Source: Glaciimonas soli
Lineage (GTDB): Bacteria; Pseudomonadota; Gammaproteobacteria; Burkholderiales; Burkholderiaceae_D
Assembly: GCF_009497155.1 (NCBI RefSeq)
Contig: NZ_WINI01000008.1
Coordinates: 62,001-126,000, forward strand
DNA: 64,000 bases
Reading direction: 5' to 3'
The position numbers and the translations under genes are program-made. Shown here piece by piece: positions 52,608 through 62,848 of this stretch. The notes under the pieces are model-generated. The model was not told where the DNA came from. It made no database searches and saw only the letters and a list, made by a program, of their open reading frames with translations. The first letter of the stretch is position 1. Each line of letters starts with the position of its first letter.

Positions 52608-53390
52608 ATGAGACAGCTACTGTTAGACATTACCAGCGACGATGCGCAAACACTGGATACATTCGTGGTTGGACACAATCAGGAAGTTTTACAGTTTTTG
52701 CAGCAACTGACGTCAGCCTCTGCACCCAATGCAGTCATCGCCCCACAAGATCGTATGGTCTATGTCTGGGGCGAGTCCGGTGCTGGGAAAAGCCATTTAC
52801 TGCAGGCCCTGGCTGGCACTGGCAGCACGAAAGCGCATCTGATTAGCGCGGCCGATCTGAACGCACGCCATGCCAATCATATTGATCATTATGATGCCGC
52901 ATACAGCGCCAGCCAATTCCACTTTTCACCCGAAGACCATGGTTATCTGATCGACGACTGCGATCAGCTATCACCGCAAGATCAAATCGAGGCTTTTGCG
53001 TTGTTCAATCAAATTCGCGACTATGGCAATGGCGGCTGGCTAATCACCAGCGGTGCACAACCGCCGTCAGAATTGATTTCTATCGTGCGCGAAGATTTAC
53101 GCACGCGTTTGGGTTGGGGACTGATTTATCAATTGCATAGTTTGGGTGACGAAGAAAAAATCGCCACCTTGACACAAGCAGCGCTGGCCCGCGGCCTGAA
53201 CTTATCGCCCGGTGTGTTACCGTATCTGATTACGCATTTCCGGCGCGATATGCGCTCATTGATGGCAAAATTAGATGAGCTTGATCATTATTCGCTAGAA
53301 ACCCAGCGCCCGATTACACTACCGTTATTACGCAATTTGCTGCAACAAGAGCAATCTGAACAACCTGAGTCGGCGGATAAACCGCTTTAA
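52608..53390 (+). CDS. hda: DnaA regulatory inactivator Hda
   Basis: A 260-residue AAA+ protein of the DnaA/Hda group. MRQLLLDITSDDAQTLDTFVVGHNQEVL is the clamp-binding N-terminus of Hda (QLLLDI-type). Walker A is YVWGESGAGKSHLLQAL, Walker B YLIDDCDQL, sensor 2 region FRRDMRSLMAKLDELDHYSL. With the sliding clamp it stimulates ATP hydrolysis by DnaA after initiation. It lacks the C-terminal DNA-binding domain of DnaA. It starts 120 bases after the permease gene. Confidence 0.95.
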   Translation: MRQLLLDITSDDAQTLDTFVVGHNQEVLQFLQQLTSASAPNAVIAPQDRMVYVWGESGAGKSHLLQALAGTGSTKAHLISAADLNARHANHIDHYDAAYSASQFHFSPEDHGYLIDDCDQLSPQDQIEAFALFNQIRDYGNGGWLITSGAQPPSELISIVREDLRTRLGWGLIYQLHSLGDEEKIATLTQAALARGLNLSPGVLPYLITHFRRDMRSLMAKLDELDHYSLETQRPITLPLLRNLLQQEQSEQPESADKPL

Positions 53391-53414
53391 AAATATCGCA
53401 TTAAAAATACCATT

Positions 53415-54086
53415 ATGAATTTAGCCTTATTTGATCTTGACCACACGTTGCTGCCTATCGATTCCGATTATGAGTGGGGCCAATTTTTAGTCCGCATCAA
53501 AGCTGTCGATCCGGATGCTTTCGAGAAAAGCAATGCCGAATGGTTTGCCCAATATCAGGCTGGCACGCTGGACCCAGTGAAATACCTGGAATTTACGTTC
53601 GGCACATTATCGAAATTCCCACGCAAGCAACTCGACGCCTGGCATGAACAATTCATGAAAGAAGTGATACTGCCGAAAATCACACCGCAAGCACTCGATC
53701 TGTTACAACAACATCATGATGCCGGCGATTTGGTTGCCATCGTCACTGCCACCAATAGTTTTGTGACAGAGCCAATTGCCAAAGCACTCGGCGTCGATTT
53801 CTTGCTCGCCACCGATCCGGAAACCACCGATGCTGGCGAAATCACTGGTAAGCTAGGCAATGAGCCGACGTATGGTCCGGGCAAAGTCTTCCATACCAAA
53901 GCATGGTTAGAAACGATGGACATGACACTGGACAGTTTCGACAAAACTTTTTTTTACAGCGACTCGCACAATGACTTACCGTTAATGATGTTAGTCACTG
54001 ACCCGATCGCCACCAATCCGAATGCCAAGCTGGAAGCACATGCCGAACAACATGGCTGGGTGATTCTTAATCTGTTCGATAAATAA
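53415..54086 (+). CDS. HAD-family hydrolase (HAD-IB, SerB-like)
   Basis: A 223-residue phosphatase. Motif I LFDLDHTLLP with nucleophilic Asp, motif II IVTATNSF, the Lys of motif III in GKVFHTKAW, and motif IV YSDSHNDLPLM. The helical cap after motif I is that of class IB (phosphoserine phosphatase-like). Substrate unknown; proposals for relatives include histidinol phosphate and phosphoserine. It is placed 24 bases after hda and 23 bases before pcnB, so it is cotranscribed with them. Confidence 0.9.
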   Translation: MNLALFDLDHTLLPIDSDYEWGQFLVRIKAVDPDAFEKSNAEWFAQYQAGTLDPVKYLEFTFGTLSKFPRKQLDAWHEQFMKEVILPKITPQALDLLQQHHDAGDLVAIVTATNSFVTEPIAKALGVDFLLATDPETTDAGEITGKLGNEPTYGPGKVFHTKAWLETMDMTLDSFDKTFFYSDSHNDLPLMMLVTDPIATNPNAKLEAHAEQHGWVILNLFDK

Positions 54087-54109
54087 AACCATAAGAAAAA
54101 TATCAAGCA

Positions 54110-55504
54110 ATGATCAAAAAGTTCATCCGCTCCATCCTCGGCACAAAAAAGAAAGCGGCCAGTAACGATGCCACTAAGCCGACGGTGCTCAGCGCCAAGC
54201 AACACGGAATAGATCCGAAGCTGGTGTCGCCAAACGCGATTCGTGTGACCAGCACCTTACAAGAAGCTGGCTTCAAAGCGTTCATCGTCGGTGGCGCAGT
54301 ACGCGATTTGCTGTTGGGAGTTAAACCCAAAGATTTCGACGTTGCTACGAATGCCACGCCGGAGCAGGTTCGACGCTTGTTCCGGCGCGCTTTCATCATT
54401 GGCAAACGATTTCAAATCGTGCATGTGATGTTCGGGCAAGAACTGATAGAGGTAACCACGTTCCGTGGCGCTTCGTCTGCTGGCGCCGTGAAAGATGAGC
54501 ATGGCCGCGTGTTGCGCGATAACACTTTCGGCGAACAGCATGAAGACGCGGTACGGCGCGACTTCACCATCAACGCCATGTATTACGATCCTAGCAGCGA
54601 AACTGTTTTGGACTATCACGGCGGGATCGCGGATATTCGTGCCAAAACTTTGCGCATCATCGGTGTGCCAGAAGAACGCTATCGCGAAGATCCCGTGCGG
54701 ATGTTGCGTATTGTGCGTTTTGCTGCCAAGTTGAAATTCGAGATTGAACCGCATACCCGCGAACCGATCCCGGTGATGGCGGCCTTGATTAATAACGTCC
54801 CCAGTGCACGTCTGTTCGATGAAATGATCAAGCTGCTCATGAGTGGTCATGCGTTAGCCTGCCTACAGCAGTTACGCAAAGAAGGTTTGCATCACGGTTT
54901 GCTACCACTGTTAGATGTGGTGCTGGAACAGCCATTGGGCGAAAAATTCGTCACGCTGGCGCTGTCCAATACCGATCTGCGTGTGCAACAAGGCAAGCCA
55001 GTCTCACCCGGATTTTTATTTGCATCACTGTTGTGGCATCAGGTTTTGGAAAAATGGAATGCCTACAAAAAGGCTGGAGAATTTCCTATTCCCGCATTGC
55101 ATCTGGCTGCTGATGATGTGCTGGACGCACAAACCGATAAGCTGGCATTGCAACGTAAAATCGCTTCCGATATGCGCGATATCTGGGCCATGCAACCGCG
55201 CTTTGAGCGCCGTGTCGGAAAATCGCCTTACAAATTATTAGAGCATCTACGCCTGCGTGCCGGTTATGATTTTCTGCTGTTGCGTTGCGCTTCAGGTGAA
55301 ATCGATAGTGAAATTGGCGAATGGTGGACCGCCTTCATGGAAGGCGATGGCACGCAACGTGAAATCTTGATCGCACAAAAGCCAAAAGTAAAAGACGAAG
55401 TTGCAGCGCCGAAAAAACGCGCACGACGTCGTAGCCCACGCAGCAAAGCTGGCACGACAGATGCGGCAAAAAGCAGCAACGATGGCAATCAGGATGGCGC
55501 ATAG
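54110..55504 (+). CDS. pcnB: Poly(A) polymerase I
   Basis: A 464-residue nucleotidyltransferase. The catalytic block FIVGGAVRDLLLGVKPKDFDVATNA contains the DxD metal site; RRDFTINAMYYD and DYHGGIADI follow, with RYREDPVRMLRIVRFAAKL as the NTP-selection part. A basic C-terminal tail (KKRARRRSPRSKAGT) is characteristic of PcnB rather than tRNA nucleotidyltransferase. It adds poly(A) to mRNAs, promoting decay. It is followed two bases later by folK, as in E. coli and most Burkholderiales. Confidence 0.96.
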   Translation: MIKKFIRSILGTKKKAASNDATKPTVLSAKQHGIDPKLVSPNAIRVTSTLQEAGFKAFIVGGAVRDLLLGVKPKDFDVATNATPEQVRRLFRRAFIIGKRFQIVHVMFGQELIEVTTFRGASSAGAVKDEHGRVLRDNTFGEQHEDAVRRDFTINAMYYDPSSETVLDYHGGIADIRAKTLRIIGVPEERYREDPVRMLRIVRFAAKLKFEIEPHTREPIPVMAALINNVPSARLFDEMIKLLMSGHALACLQQLRKEGLHHGLLPLLDVVLEQPLGEKFVTLALSNTDLRVQQGKPVSPGFLFASLLWHQVLEKWNAYKKAGEFPIPALHLAADDVLDAQTDKLALQRKIASDMRDIWAMQPRFERRVGKSPYKLLEHLRLRAGYDFLLLRCASGEIDSEIGEWWTAFMEGDGTQREILIAQKPKVKDEVAAPKKRARRRSPRSKAGTTDAAKSSNDGNQDGA

Positions 55505-55506
55505 TT

Positions 55507-56004
55507 GTGGTGAATAAGAATACGCAACACCCAATCACCGCCTACATTGGCATCGGTGCCAATCTGGGCAATGCACCTGCACAAGTCGCCAGTGCGATAA
55601 TCCAACTGGCCGCCATCCCGCAGACCAGCTTGCATGCGCAATCGTCTTTGTTTCGCAGTGCACCTATAGACTCCAGCGGTGATGATTACATCAACGCAGT
55701 CGCTTGCCTGCATACCCACTTAACAGCGCAGGCTTTATTGCAAGCCCTGCAAAACATCGAGCAAGATTTCGGTCGCGAACGCCCCTACTTCAACGCGCCG
55801 CGTACGCTTGATTTAGACTTGTTGCTATATGGCTCGACCATCATCAACGATGCCAACTTGATCGTGCCTCACCCGCGCATGTTGCAACGTGCATTTGTGC
55901 TGATACCTTTGCTGCAAATTGATCCCTTCATTAGCATACCCGGGCGCGGTGCGGCACATCAGTTTGTGCCGCAAGTTGCTGATCAGGTGATCGCCAAGAT
56001 ATAA
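55507..56004 (+). CDS. folK: 6-hydroxymethyl-7,8-dihydropterin pyrophosphokinase
   Basis: A 165-residue HPPK. AYIGIGANLGNA at the start, FRSAPID, DDYINAVACLHTHL and the signature RPYFNAPRTLDLDLLLYG with PHPRMLQRAFVLIPL define the family. It transfers pyrophosphate from ATP in folate synthesis. GTG at 55507 (or at 55510) is the likely start, two bases after the pcnB stop, implying coupled translation. Confidence 0.95.
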   Translation: MVNKNTQHPITAYIGIGANLGNAPAQVASAIIQLAAIPQTSLHAQSSLFRSAPIDSSGDDYINAVACLHTHLTAQALLQALQNIEQDFGRERPYFNAPRTLDLDLLLYGSTIINDANLIVPHPRMLQRAFVLIPLLQIDPFISIPGRGAAHQFVPQVADQVIAKI

Positions 56005-56084
56005 AGACGCTCGATTTATCTCTTCTCCCGCAGGCGGGACAAGGGCTTACTTGAGAATGTGGTTTTTCAATCGGAGAATAAAGT

Positions 56085-56924
56085 ATGGCCGCTTATTTAC
56101 AAGATGCCGATGGCAGCACAACTGCATCACGCACCAAACCCGTAACACTGCCGACACTGCAAAACATGCGTCAAAAGGGTGAAAAAATCACCATGCTAAC
56201 CAGCTACGACGCCAGCTTTACTGCTTTACTTGATCGCTGCGGTGTCGACACGATATTGATCGGTGATTCGCTCGGCATGGTCTGCCAGGGCCATAACTCC
56301 ACCTTGCCAGTCACGCTGCAAGACGTCGTTTATCACACCGCCAGCGTGGCGCGTGGGAATCGCACTGCGTTCATTTTGGCTGACCTGCCGTTCGGTACTT
56401 ACGGCACACCAGAAAGCGCGTTTGCCAACGCCGTACAGTTAATTCAGGCTGGTGCGCAAATGGTCAAACTGGAAGGTGGTGCATGGCTCGCCCCTACCGT
56501 ACGTTTTCTGACTGAACGCGCGATTCCAGTTTGTGCCCACCTTGGCTTAACGCCGCAATCGGTACATCAAATGGGTGGTTACAAAGTACAAGGGAAAACC
56601 AATCAAGCTGCGGAACAATTAAAAGCAGATGCTTTGGCACTACAGAATGCCGGTGCCGAAATGCTGGTCCTGGAAGCGATTCCAGCCACTTTGGCAAAAG
56701 AAGTAACCGACATGCTCACGATCACCACAATAGGTATTGGTGCCGGCCCGGATTGCTCAGGACAAGTGTTGGTGCTGCATGATTTACTCGGCGTTTTCCC
56801 TGGCCATAAAGCACGCTTCGTGAAAAATTTCATGGAAGGACAAACTAGCATAGACGCGGCGGTTACGGCTTATGTTGCGGCTGTAAAAGATGGTTCATTC
56901 CCCGCGCCAGAGCATTGTTTTTGA
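56085..56924 (+). CDS. panB: 3-methyl-2-oxobutanoate hydroxymethyltransferase
   Basis: A 279-residue ketopantoate hydroxymethyltransferase. [34 protein letters not shown], then [41 protein letters not shown] and [21 protein letters not shown] are the family blocks with the metal-binding Asp residues and catalytic Glu. It is the first step of pantothenate synthesis. It is the last gene of the plus-strand run from the AI-2E permease; panC is not adjacent. Confidence 0.96.
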   Translation: MAAYLQDADGSTTASRTKPVTLPTLQNMRQKGEKITMLTSYDASFTALLDRCGVDTILIGDSLGMVCQGHNSTLPVTLQDVVYHTASVARGNRTAFILADLPFGTYGTPESAFANAVQLIQAGAQMVKLEGGAWLAPTVRFLTERAIPVCAHLGLTPQSVHQMGGYKVQGKTNQAAEQLKADALALQNAGAEMLVLEAIPATLAKEVTDMLTITTIGIGAGPDCSGQVLVLHDLLGVFPGHKARFVKNFMEGQTSIDAAVTAYVAAVKDGSFPAPEHCF

Positions 56925-56957
56925 TGGTTTGATCCTACACTGCACTCACTTTTTCAT

Positions 56958-57000
56958 AAAAAAAATCGCCAATCTGAAAATTCAAATTGGCGATTTTTTA
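56958..57000. terminator. Bidirectional terminator between panB and carbonic anhydrase
   Basis: AAATCGCCAAT / ATTGGCGATTT with a 13-base loop, A-tract on the left and T-tract on the right, between convergent genes. Confidence 0.9.
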
Positions 57001-57021
57001 TGAAACAAATAAAACTATCCG

Positions 57022-57711
57022 TTATTCGGAAACTGCACCTTCAGACTCTTCATAACGCTTCAAGCCACAAGCCATCGCCTGCATCAACTCATCTGGGCCG
57101 CTGACTGTAACGCCCAAATCACGCAACAAGCCATCCTGCACTCCATACACCCAGCTGTGAATTGTCAAAGGCTGGCCGCGCTCCCATGCATCTTGTACGA
57201 TAGTCGTCATACAAACATTGACGACTTGCTCCATCGAGTTGAGTTCACATAAGCGGTCATGGCGCACTTTTTCCGGCAGCGCTTCGCCCAAATAACGTTC
57301 ATGCTTTTGCTGCACATCCTGCACATGGCGTAACCAGTTATCGGCCAAACCGACACGACGCTTAGTCAATGCCGCGTGAACACCGGAACAACCGTAATGC
57401 CCCACTACAAAAACATGCTTAACTTTCAGTACATCTACTGCAAATTGCAGCACCGACAAACAGTTCAAATCACTGTGCGACACCACATTGGCGATATTGC
57501 GATGAACGAACAATTCACCCGGCAACAAGCCCAATAGCTCATTGGCTGGCACACGACTATCAGAGCAACCTATCCAGAAATAATCTGGTGACTGCTGAGC
57601 TGCCAGTGTTTTGAAAAACTCAGGGTCGCGCGCGATGTTAGCCGCAGCCCATTTTTGATTGCTCTCAAAGAGTTGTTCTCGGGTTAAAACGTTTTTGTGT
57701 TTTTCTAACAT
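57022..57711 (-). CDS. can: Beta-class carbonic anhydrase
   Basis: A 229-residue beta carbonic anhydrase. Zinc ligands are Cys in IGCSDSRVPANE and the pair in VVGHYGCSG; the catalytic Asp-Arg dyad is SDSR. NIANVV and the long C-terminal helix MQAMACGLKRYEES match E. coli Can. It interconverts CO2 and bicarbonate for carboxylation reactions. ATG at 57711 starts MLEKHKNVLTREQL. Single gene, convergent with panB. Confidence 0.95.
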   Translation of the reverse strand: MLEKHKNVLTREQLFESNQKWAAANIARDPEFFKTLAAQQSPDYFWIGCSDSRVPANELLGLLPGELFVHRNIANVVSHSDLNCLSVLQFAVDVLKVKHVFVVGHYGCSGVHAALTKRRVGLADNWLRHVQDVQQKHERYLGEALPEKVRHDRLCELNSMEQVVNVCMTTIVQDAWERGQPLTIHSWVYGVQDGLLRDLGVTVSGPDELMQAMACGLKRYEESEGAVSE

Positions 57712-57857
57712 GAGGTTCCGTTTAAAATATGCCTACGATTTACATAGTAGCGTTAATGGCGTTTTCGCCAACTATGCTTTTCATTGACCATCATTTTAGC
57801 GAAACTTGTAGAGTGGCATGCAGTTTTATCTGAATACCACTCATTACTGAAGTTTTT

Positions 57858-58466
57858 TTAAGCCGCTCCGCCCAGTAATGACACCTTCAATTTGCTATCC
57901 GCAGGTTTGTCGCCCAACCAGATTTTCAACAAAGCATTGTAAAAAGTTATGCCAGTAAGAACGCCTCCCACTTTTTTACCATTCACTTGCATGGTTGTAC
58001 CAACTGCAGGATCCCAGTCGGCAACAATATTGTCGCCTTTTTTCAATTCGGGGATCGTGGCAAACAATTCACCAAATTTGGTGAGCTGATCTATCATTTT
58101 TGCTGCGTCCGCTCTATCGGTATTCTTGCGAATTCCCTCCAGAAAAGCGCGACTAAAATCCTCGCTGTCGATATCGCGCAGCATCACCAGACTAATTCGA
58201 CGTGGGCCTGCTTCGTTGATGACATCAGTTGTTGTCGTCTTTTTTTCCGGTAGATACAGTGCCGCTGTATACACTTTGAAAATCACTTTATAGCGTATCC
58301 CCGCACCGTTCAATTGCAAATCACGATTGCCGACATGCGCGGTTTCATTGATTTTGACACCAGCTACATCCAACGCAAATGCGGTTGATGCAACGGCCAT
58401 CATTGATAATAAACAGGCAATACTTACTGCACGTTTCACATTGCAATTGCGCTTCATCAATCCCAT
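57858..58466 (-). CDS. Chalcone-isomerase-like periplasmic protein
   Basis: A 202-residue exported protein. Signal peptide VSIACLLSMMAVASTAFALD, then AGVKINETAHVGNRDLQLNGAGIRYKVIFKVYTAALYLPE, the CHI_3 fold opening (hLNGaGhR.k..fkVY.aaLYl), and ITFYNALLKIWLGDKPAD at the end. Bacterial members are not known to be chalcone isomerases and their function is open; fatty acid binding is suggested for the fold. It is a single gene. Confidence 0.85.
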   Translation of the reverse strand: MGLMKRNCNVKRAVSIACLLSMMAVASTAFALDVAGVKINETAHVGNRDLQLNGAGIRYKVIFKVYTAALYLPEKKTTTTDVINEAGPRRISLVMLRDIDSEDFSRAFLEGIRKNTDRADAAKMIDQLTKFGELFATIPELKKGDNIVADWDPAVGTTMQVNGKKVGGVLTGITFYNALLKIWLGDKPADSKLKVSLLGGAA

Positions 58467-58608
58467 TTTTTGTCTCCAAGATAGCTATTTTTATAATAAA
58501 TACACGGTATTTAATGCAATTTCCGTGCTACGTATGAGAATAGGGGTGCAAGAGAAATAATGCAACTAGGGAATTATTTCACCATTGCTACGTTCACCAG
58601 ATTGGAAA

Positions 58609-58645
58609 AGAAAAAGCCGCCAACCCTTACGGATTGACGGCTTTC
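58609..58645 (-). terminator. Rho-independent terminator of the dnaK-dnaJ unit
   Basis: On the minus strand AAGCCGTCAATCC-GTAA-GGGTTGGCGGCTT is followed by TTTTCTTTTC. It lies about 30 bases after the dnaJ stop. Confidence 0.85.
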
Positions 58646-58672
58646 TTAAAGAAGCATTTGAGCATCCACTAC

Positions 58673-59797
58673 TTACTCAAAAAATTCCTTCACTTTATCC
58701 ATCCAGCCCTTACTTTGCGGACTATGTTTTGCTCCACCTTCGGTCGTCAGCACATCAAAGTCACGCAGCAATGTTTTTTGCTTGTCGCTTAATTTGACTG
58801 GCGTTTCGACTACGACATGACAGAACAAATCGCCAGCAAATCCTGAACGCACACCTTTGATACCTTTGCTGCGCAAACGGAATGTTTTTCCTGATTGCGT
58901 TCCTTCAGGCACCGTGAACGATACTTTGCCATCAAGAGTCGGTACCTCAATCTCGCCACCCAATGCCGCTTTGGCAAACGAAATTGGCATCTCACAATGT
59001 AAGTCATCGCCTTCGCGCTGGAATACTGCATGCGGTTTGATGTGGATTTCCACATACAAATCACCTGGAGGACCGCCGTTCATGCCAGGCTCACCGTTGC
59101 CGGATGAACGTATGCGCATGCCATCATCGATCCCCGCAGGAATTTTGACTTCCAATGTCTTGTTGCGTTTGATGCGACCAGCACCCGCGCAAGATGTGCA
59201 TGGATCGGCAATGATCTTGCCGTTGCCATGACATTTAGGACAGGTTTGTTGAATACTAAAGAAACCTTGCTGCATTCTAACTTGACCATGACCACCGCAA
59301 GTCGGGCAAGTTACCGGCTCAGTGCCTGGTTTTGCGCCGCTACCATGACATGGCTCGCAGGCATCCCACGACGGCACGCGTATCGTCGTGTCAAAGCCGT
59401 GTGCAGCCTGATTTAAGGTAATCTCAAGGTTGTAACGCAAGTCCGCGCCACGGTACACCTGTGGTCCGCCACGGCTGCCGCCACGTGCGCCACCACCAAA
59501 AATGTCGCCGAAGATGTCGCCAAACGCATCGGCAAAACCACCTCCGCCACTACCGCCTCCTCCCATATTGGGATCGACGCCAGCATGACCATAACTGTCA
59601 TAGGCTTCACGCTTCTGCGGATCGGACAACATCTCATAGGCTTCTTTCGCCTCTTTGAATTTATCCTCAGCGCCTTTGCTATCCGGATTGCGATCCGGAT
59701 GGTATTTCATTGCGAGCTTGCGATACGACTTCTTAATTTCTTCGTCAGAAGCGTTTTTCGCAACGCCTAAAATCTCATAAAAATCACGTTTCGCCAT
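58673..59797 (-). CDS. dnaJ: Chaperone DnaJ (Hsp40)
   Basis: A 374-residue full-length type I Hsp40. The J domain has YEILGV...[14 protein letters not shown] with HPD; a Gly-rich linker ([13 protein letters not shown]) follows; four CxxCxGxG zinc repeats are visible ([32 protein letters not shown]); the client-binding domains end with [11 protein letters not shown]. It delivers clients to DnaK and stimulates its ATPase. ATG at 59797 is 229 bases downstream of the dnaK stop, with inverted repeats in the spacer. Confidence 0.98.
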   Translation of the reverse strand: MAKRDFYEILGVAKNASDEEIKKSYRKLAMKYHPDRNPDSKGAEDKFKEAKEAYEMLSDPQKREAYDSYGHAGVDPNMGGGGSGGGGFADAFGDIFGDIFGGGARGGSRGGPQVYRGADLRYNLEITLNQAAHGFDTTIRVPSWDACEPCHGSGAKPGTEPVTCPTCGGHGQVRMQQGFFSIQQTCPKCHGNGKIIADPCTSCAGAGRIKRNKTLEVKIPAGIDDGMRIRSSGNGEPGMNGGPPGDLYVEIHIKPHAVFQREGDDLHCEMPISFAKAALGGEIEVPTLDGKVSFTVPEGTQSGKTFRLRSKGIKGVRSGFAGDLFCHVVVETPVKLSDKQKTLLRDFDVLTTEGGAKHSPQSKGWMDKVKEFFE

Positions 59798-59817
59798 GTT
59801 TTGGCACCCTCTAATTT

Positions 59818-59970
59818 ATTTCATTTTCAGATCATTTGTGAACGCGACGGAGACTCGCAGACATTACTTTAGTAAGGCAAGAGTCGACAACAAAGTGCGC
59901 GAATGATATGAAAATGAAATTAAGCGAAAACGCCGGACAGAGCATCCAGGGATGACATCTGTCCGGCGTA
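59818..59970 (-). repeat. Two large inverted repeats in the dnaK-dnaJ spacer
   Basis: First: 19-bp arms at 59818-59836 and 59903-59921 with one mismatch (ATTTCATTTTCAGATCATT and partner). Second: ACGCCGGACAGA (59931-59942) with TCTGTCCGGCGT (59959-59970), perfect 12-bp arms, followed on the minus strand by TTTTCGC. They could reduce readthrough into dnaJ or shape its 5' leader. Confidence 0.7.
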
Positions 59971-60026
59971 CATAACGAAGCAAACGTATCAGTTAATAAA
60001 TACTAGTGCTGCTTCGCCTGATAGTT

Positions 60027-61967
60027 TTACTTCTTATCGTCTTCGCGTTTCACTTCTTTGAAGTCCGCATCAACAACATCATCTTCTGGCTTGGCTTCGT
60101 GTGCACCAGCGCCTTCAGCGCCACCAGCTGCTGCTTGCTGTGCTTGCGCATCAGCGTACATTTTCTCGCCAAGTTTTTGCGATGCTTCACCCAAGGCGGC
60201 AGTTTTGTTGTCGATAGCGGCTTTATCGCTACCTTTCAACGCTTCTTCCAATTCCTTGATCGCCGCTTCGATTTTTTCTTTCTCTGCAGCTTCCAGCTTG
60301 TCACCGTATTCAGTCAATGACTTCTTAGTCGAATGGACTAATGCATCACCTTGATTACGTGCTTCGGCAGTTTCTTTCAACTTTTTGTCTTCTTCCGCGT
60401 TCAACTCGGCATCACGCACCATTTGTTCGATTTCAGCTTCGCTCAGACCTGAGTTGGCTTTGATGGTGATTTTGTTTTCTTTACCGGTTGCTTTATCTTT
60501 CGCGCCAACATGCAAAATACCATTGGCATCGATGTCGAAAGTAACTTCAATTTGTGGTGTTCCACGTGATGCTGGTGGAATGCCTTCCAGATTGAATTCG
60601 CCCAAACCTTTATTTCCGGCAGCCATTTCGCGCTCACCCTGGAACACTTTGATGGTTACTGCTGGCTGATTGTCGTCCGCTGTCGAAAACACTTGGCTGA
60701 ACTTGGTTGGGATGGTCGTATTTTTCTTGATCATCTTGGTCATCACGCCGCCCATGGTTTCGATACCTAGAGACAGTGGTGTCACGTCCAACAACAACAA
60801 GTCTTTACGATCACCCGACAAGACCGAACCTTGAATCGCGGCACCAACTGCCACCGCTTCATCTGGATTCACATCTTTACGAGCGTCTTTACCAAAAAAT
60901 TCTTTAACTTTTTCTTGCACTTTAGGCATACGAGTCATACCACCGACCAAAATGATGTCGTCGATGTCAGAAACTTTTACGCCTGCATCTTTGATCGCAA
61001 TACGGCAAGGCTCGATGGTTTTTTCGATCAGCTCTTCAACCAATGATTCCAATTTCGCACGTGTCATTTTCAAATTCAAATGCACCGGTGCGCCATTAGC
61101 CATCGCGATGTAAGGCTCGTTGATTTCGGTTTGCTGCGATGACGACAGTTCAATTTTTGCGCGCTCAGCAGACGCTTTAATGCGTTGCAATGCAATCGCA
61201 TCTTTGCCCAAGTCGATACCGTTGATTTTCTTGAATTCATCCAAGATGTAATCAATGATGCGTTGGTCAAAATCTTCACCGCCGAGGAATGTATCGCCGT
61301 TGGTCGATAACACTTCGAACTGCTTTTCACCGTCAACGTCAGCGATTTCAATGATCGACACGTCAAACGTACCGCCACCCAAGTCATACACCGCAATTTT
61401 GCGGTCTGTCTTGTCGGCTTTGTCCATACCGAAAGCCAATGCTGCTGCAGTTGGTTCGTTGATGATGCGCTTGACATCCAAGCCAGCGATACGGCCAGCA
61501 TCTTTGGTTGCCTGACGTTGTGCATCGTTAAAGTAAGCAGGTACGGTGATAACCGCTTCAGTTACTTCTTCACCGAGGTAATCTTCTGCAGTTTTTTTCA
61601 TTTTCCGCAGTACTTCTGCAGAAACTTGCTGTGGTGCCAATTTATTTTCACGCACACCAATCCATGCATCGCCGTTCTCGGCGGCAACGATCTGGTATGG
61701 CATCAGTTGAATATCTTTTTGTACTTCTTTTTCAGCGAATTTACGGCCGATCAAACGTTTGGCGGCGTAAATTGTGTTTTTCGGATTGGTGACAGCCTGG
61801 CGTTTAGCCGGTGCGCCAACCAGAATTTCGCCGTCTTCTTGATAGGCGATGATAGATGGCGTAGTACGCGCACCCTCTGCATTTTCAATGACTTTTGGCT
61901 GACCATTTTCAATGACTGATACACAAGAATTGGTGGTACCCAAATCAATACCGATAATTTTACCCAT
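60027..61967 (-). CDS. dnaK: Chaperone DnaK (Hsp70)
   Basis: A 646-residue Hsp70, full length. The three HSP70 signatures are [27 protein letters not shown] and [14 protein letters not shown]; the interdomain linker is [14 protein letters not shown]; the C-terminus ends in an acidic tail ([18 protein letters not shown]). It holds and refolds proteins with DnaJ and GrpE. A sigma-32-type promoter precedes it in addition to readthrough from grpE. Confidence 0.99.
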   Translation of the reverse strand: MGKIIGIDLGTTNSCVSVIENGQPKVIENAEGARTTPSIIAYQEDGEILVGAPAKRQAVTNPKNTIYAAKRLIGRKFAEKEVQKDIQLMPYQIVAAENGDAWIGVRENKLAPQQVSAEVLRKMKKTAEDYLGEEVTEAVITVPAYFNDAQRQATKDAGRIAGLDVKRIINEPTAAALAFGMDKADKTDRKIAVYDLGGGTFDVSIIEIADVDGEKQFEVLSTNGDTFLGGEDFDQRIIDYILDEFKKINGIDLGKDAIALQRIKASAERAKIELSSSQQTEINEPYIAMANGAPVHLNLKMTRAKLESLVEELIEKTIEPCRIAIKDAGVKVSDIDDIILVGGMTRMPKVQEKVKEFFGKDARKDVNPDEAVAVGAAIQGSVLSGDRKDLLLLDVTPLSLGIETMGGVMTKMIKKNTTIPTKFSQVFSTADDNQPAVTIKVFQGEREMAAGNKGLGEFNLEGIPPASRGTPQIEVTFDIDANGILHVGAKDKATGKENKITIKANSGLSEAEIEQMVRDAELNAEEDKKLKETAEARNQGDALVHSTKKSLTEYGDKLEAAEKEKIEAAIKELEEALKGSDKAAIDNKTAALGEASQKLGEKMYADAQAQQAAAGGAEGAGAHEAKPEDDVVDADFKEVKREDDKK

Positions 61968-62013
61968 GATAATGTCCTTTATTTATTGAAATAATGAAAT
62001 TTTGATGTATTCA

Positions 62014-62041
62014 ATATTGGGAGAAAAATGTGACTTTCAAG
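62014..62041 (-). promoter_or_regulatory. Sigma-32-type promoter of dnaK
   Basis: On the minus strand CTTGAAA (62041-62035), 13 bases, then CCCAATAT (62021-62014). The E. coli heat-shock consensus is CTTGAAA-N13 to 17-CCCCATNT. Confidence 0.8.
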
Positions 62042-62092
62042 CGTTTTTTTCGTAAAAAACCATCATTTTTCTGTGTTTTTTGCTGTTTTTGC

Positions 62093-62647
62093 TTATTTAC
62101 CCTGTGCCACTGTAACCAAAGCAGGGCGCAATAAACGATCGGAAATCGTGTAGCCCTTTTGCAGTACGTTCACCACGGTATTGGCTTCCTGTTCCGCCGG
62201 CACCATCGAAACGGCCTGGTGCTTCATCGGATCCAGTTTTTCGCCAACCGCAGGGGAAACTTCCAACAAACGATGCTTTTCAAACGCTGAAGCCAATTGC
62301 TTCAATGTCATTTCTACGCCCTCTTTTAAAGAATCTACAGATGACGTTTCCTGCTTCAGCGCCATTTCCAAATTATCTTTGACTGGCACCAAAACTTCGG
62401 CAAAGCTTTCAATCGCAAATTTGCTGGCGCGAGCGATATCTTCTTGCGCGCGACGACGGATATTTTCCGCATCCGCTTTGGCGCGTAAAAATGCATCTTG
62501 CATTTCTGCTATTTTTGTCTGTGCTGCGGCCAATTCAATTTCCAGTGGCGATTCAGTCGTCACTTTCTCTTGTTCGGCGAGGATGTCCATTTCCGTTTGC
62601 TCGATTTCATCGGCTAGCAGATCGCTGTGTTTTTTCGTGTGTGGCAT
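62093..62647 (-). CDS. grpE: Nucleotide exchange factor GrpE
   Basis: A 184-residue GrpE. The N-terminal coiled coil ([34 protein letters not shown]) with the family stretch [10 protein letters not shown], and the C-terminal [47 protein letters not shown] are diagnostic. It releases ADP from DnaK. ATG at 62647 is preceded by GGAGATATTGC. First gene of grpE-dnaK-dnaJ, driven by its own heat-shock promoter. Confidence 0.98.
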   Translation of the reverse strand: MPHTKKHSDLLADEIEQTEMDILAEQEKVTTESPLEIELAAAQTKIAEMQDAFLRAKADAENIRRRAQEDIARASKFAIESFAEVLVPVKDNLEMALKQETSSVDSLKEGVEMTLKQLASAFEKHRLLEVSPAVGEKLDPMKHQAVSMVPAEQEANTVVNVLQKGYTISDRLLRPALVTVAQGK

Positions 62648-62702
62648 GCAATATCTCCAAAAATCAATGACTTAACGATGTTTAAATAAGCTATGGAGGG
62701 GA

Positions 62703-62731
62703 AAGTGGGGCTATTCCCCTACATTTTCAAG
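62703..62731 (-). promoter_or_regulatory. Sigma-32-type promoter of grpE
   Basis: On the minus strand CTTGAAA (62731-62725), 14 bases, then CCCCACTT (62710-62703), one base from the heat-shock -10 consensus. It ends 56 bases before the grpE start. Confidence 0.85.
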
Positions 62732-62848
62732 GGGTATGCAGTGCGATGTTAGTGCTACTCACAAAAAACACAAAAACACAGCCAATAGCAAGAAATCCCT
62801 GTTGCCTTTGTTTTCGTGTATTCGTGGATATTACGCTAACTGTGAAAC

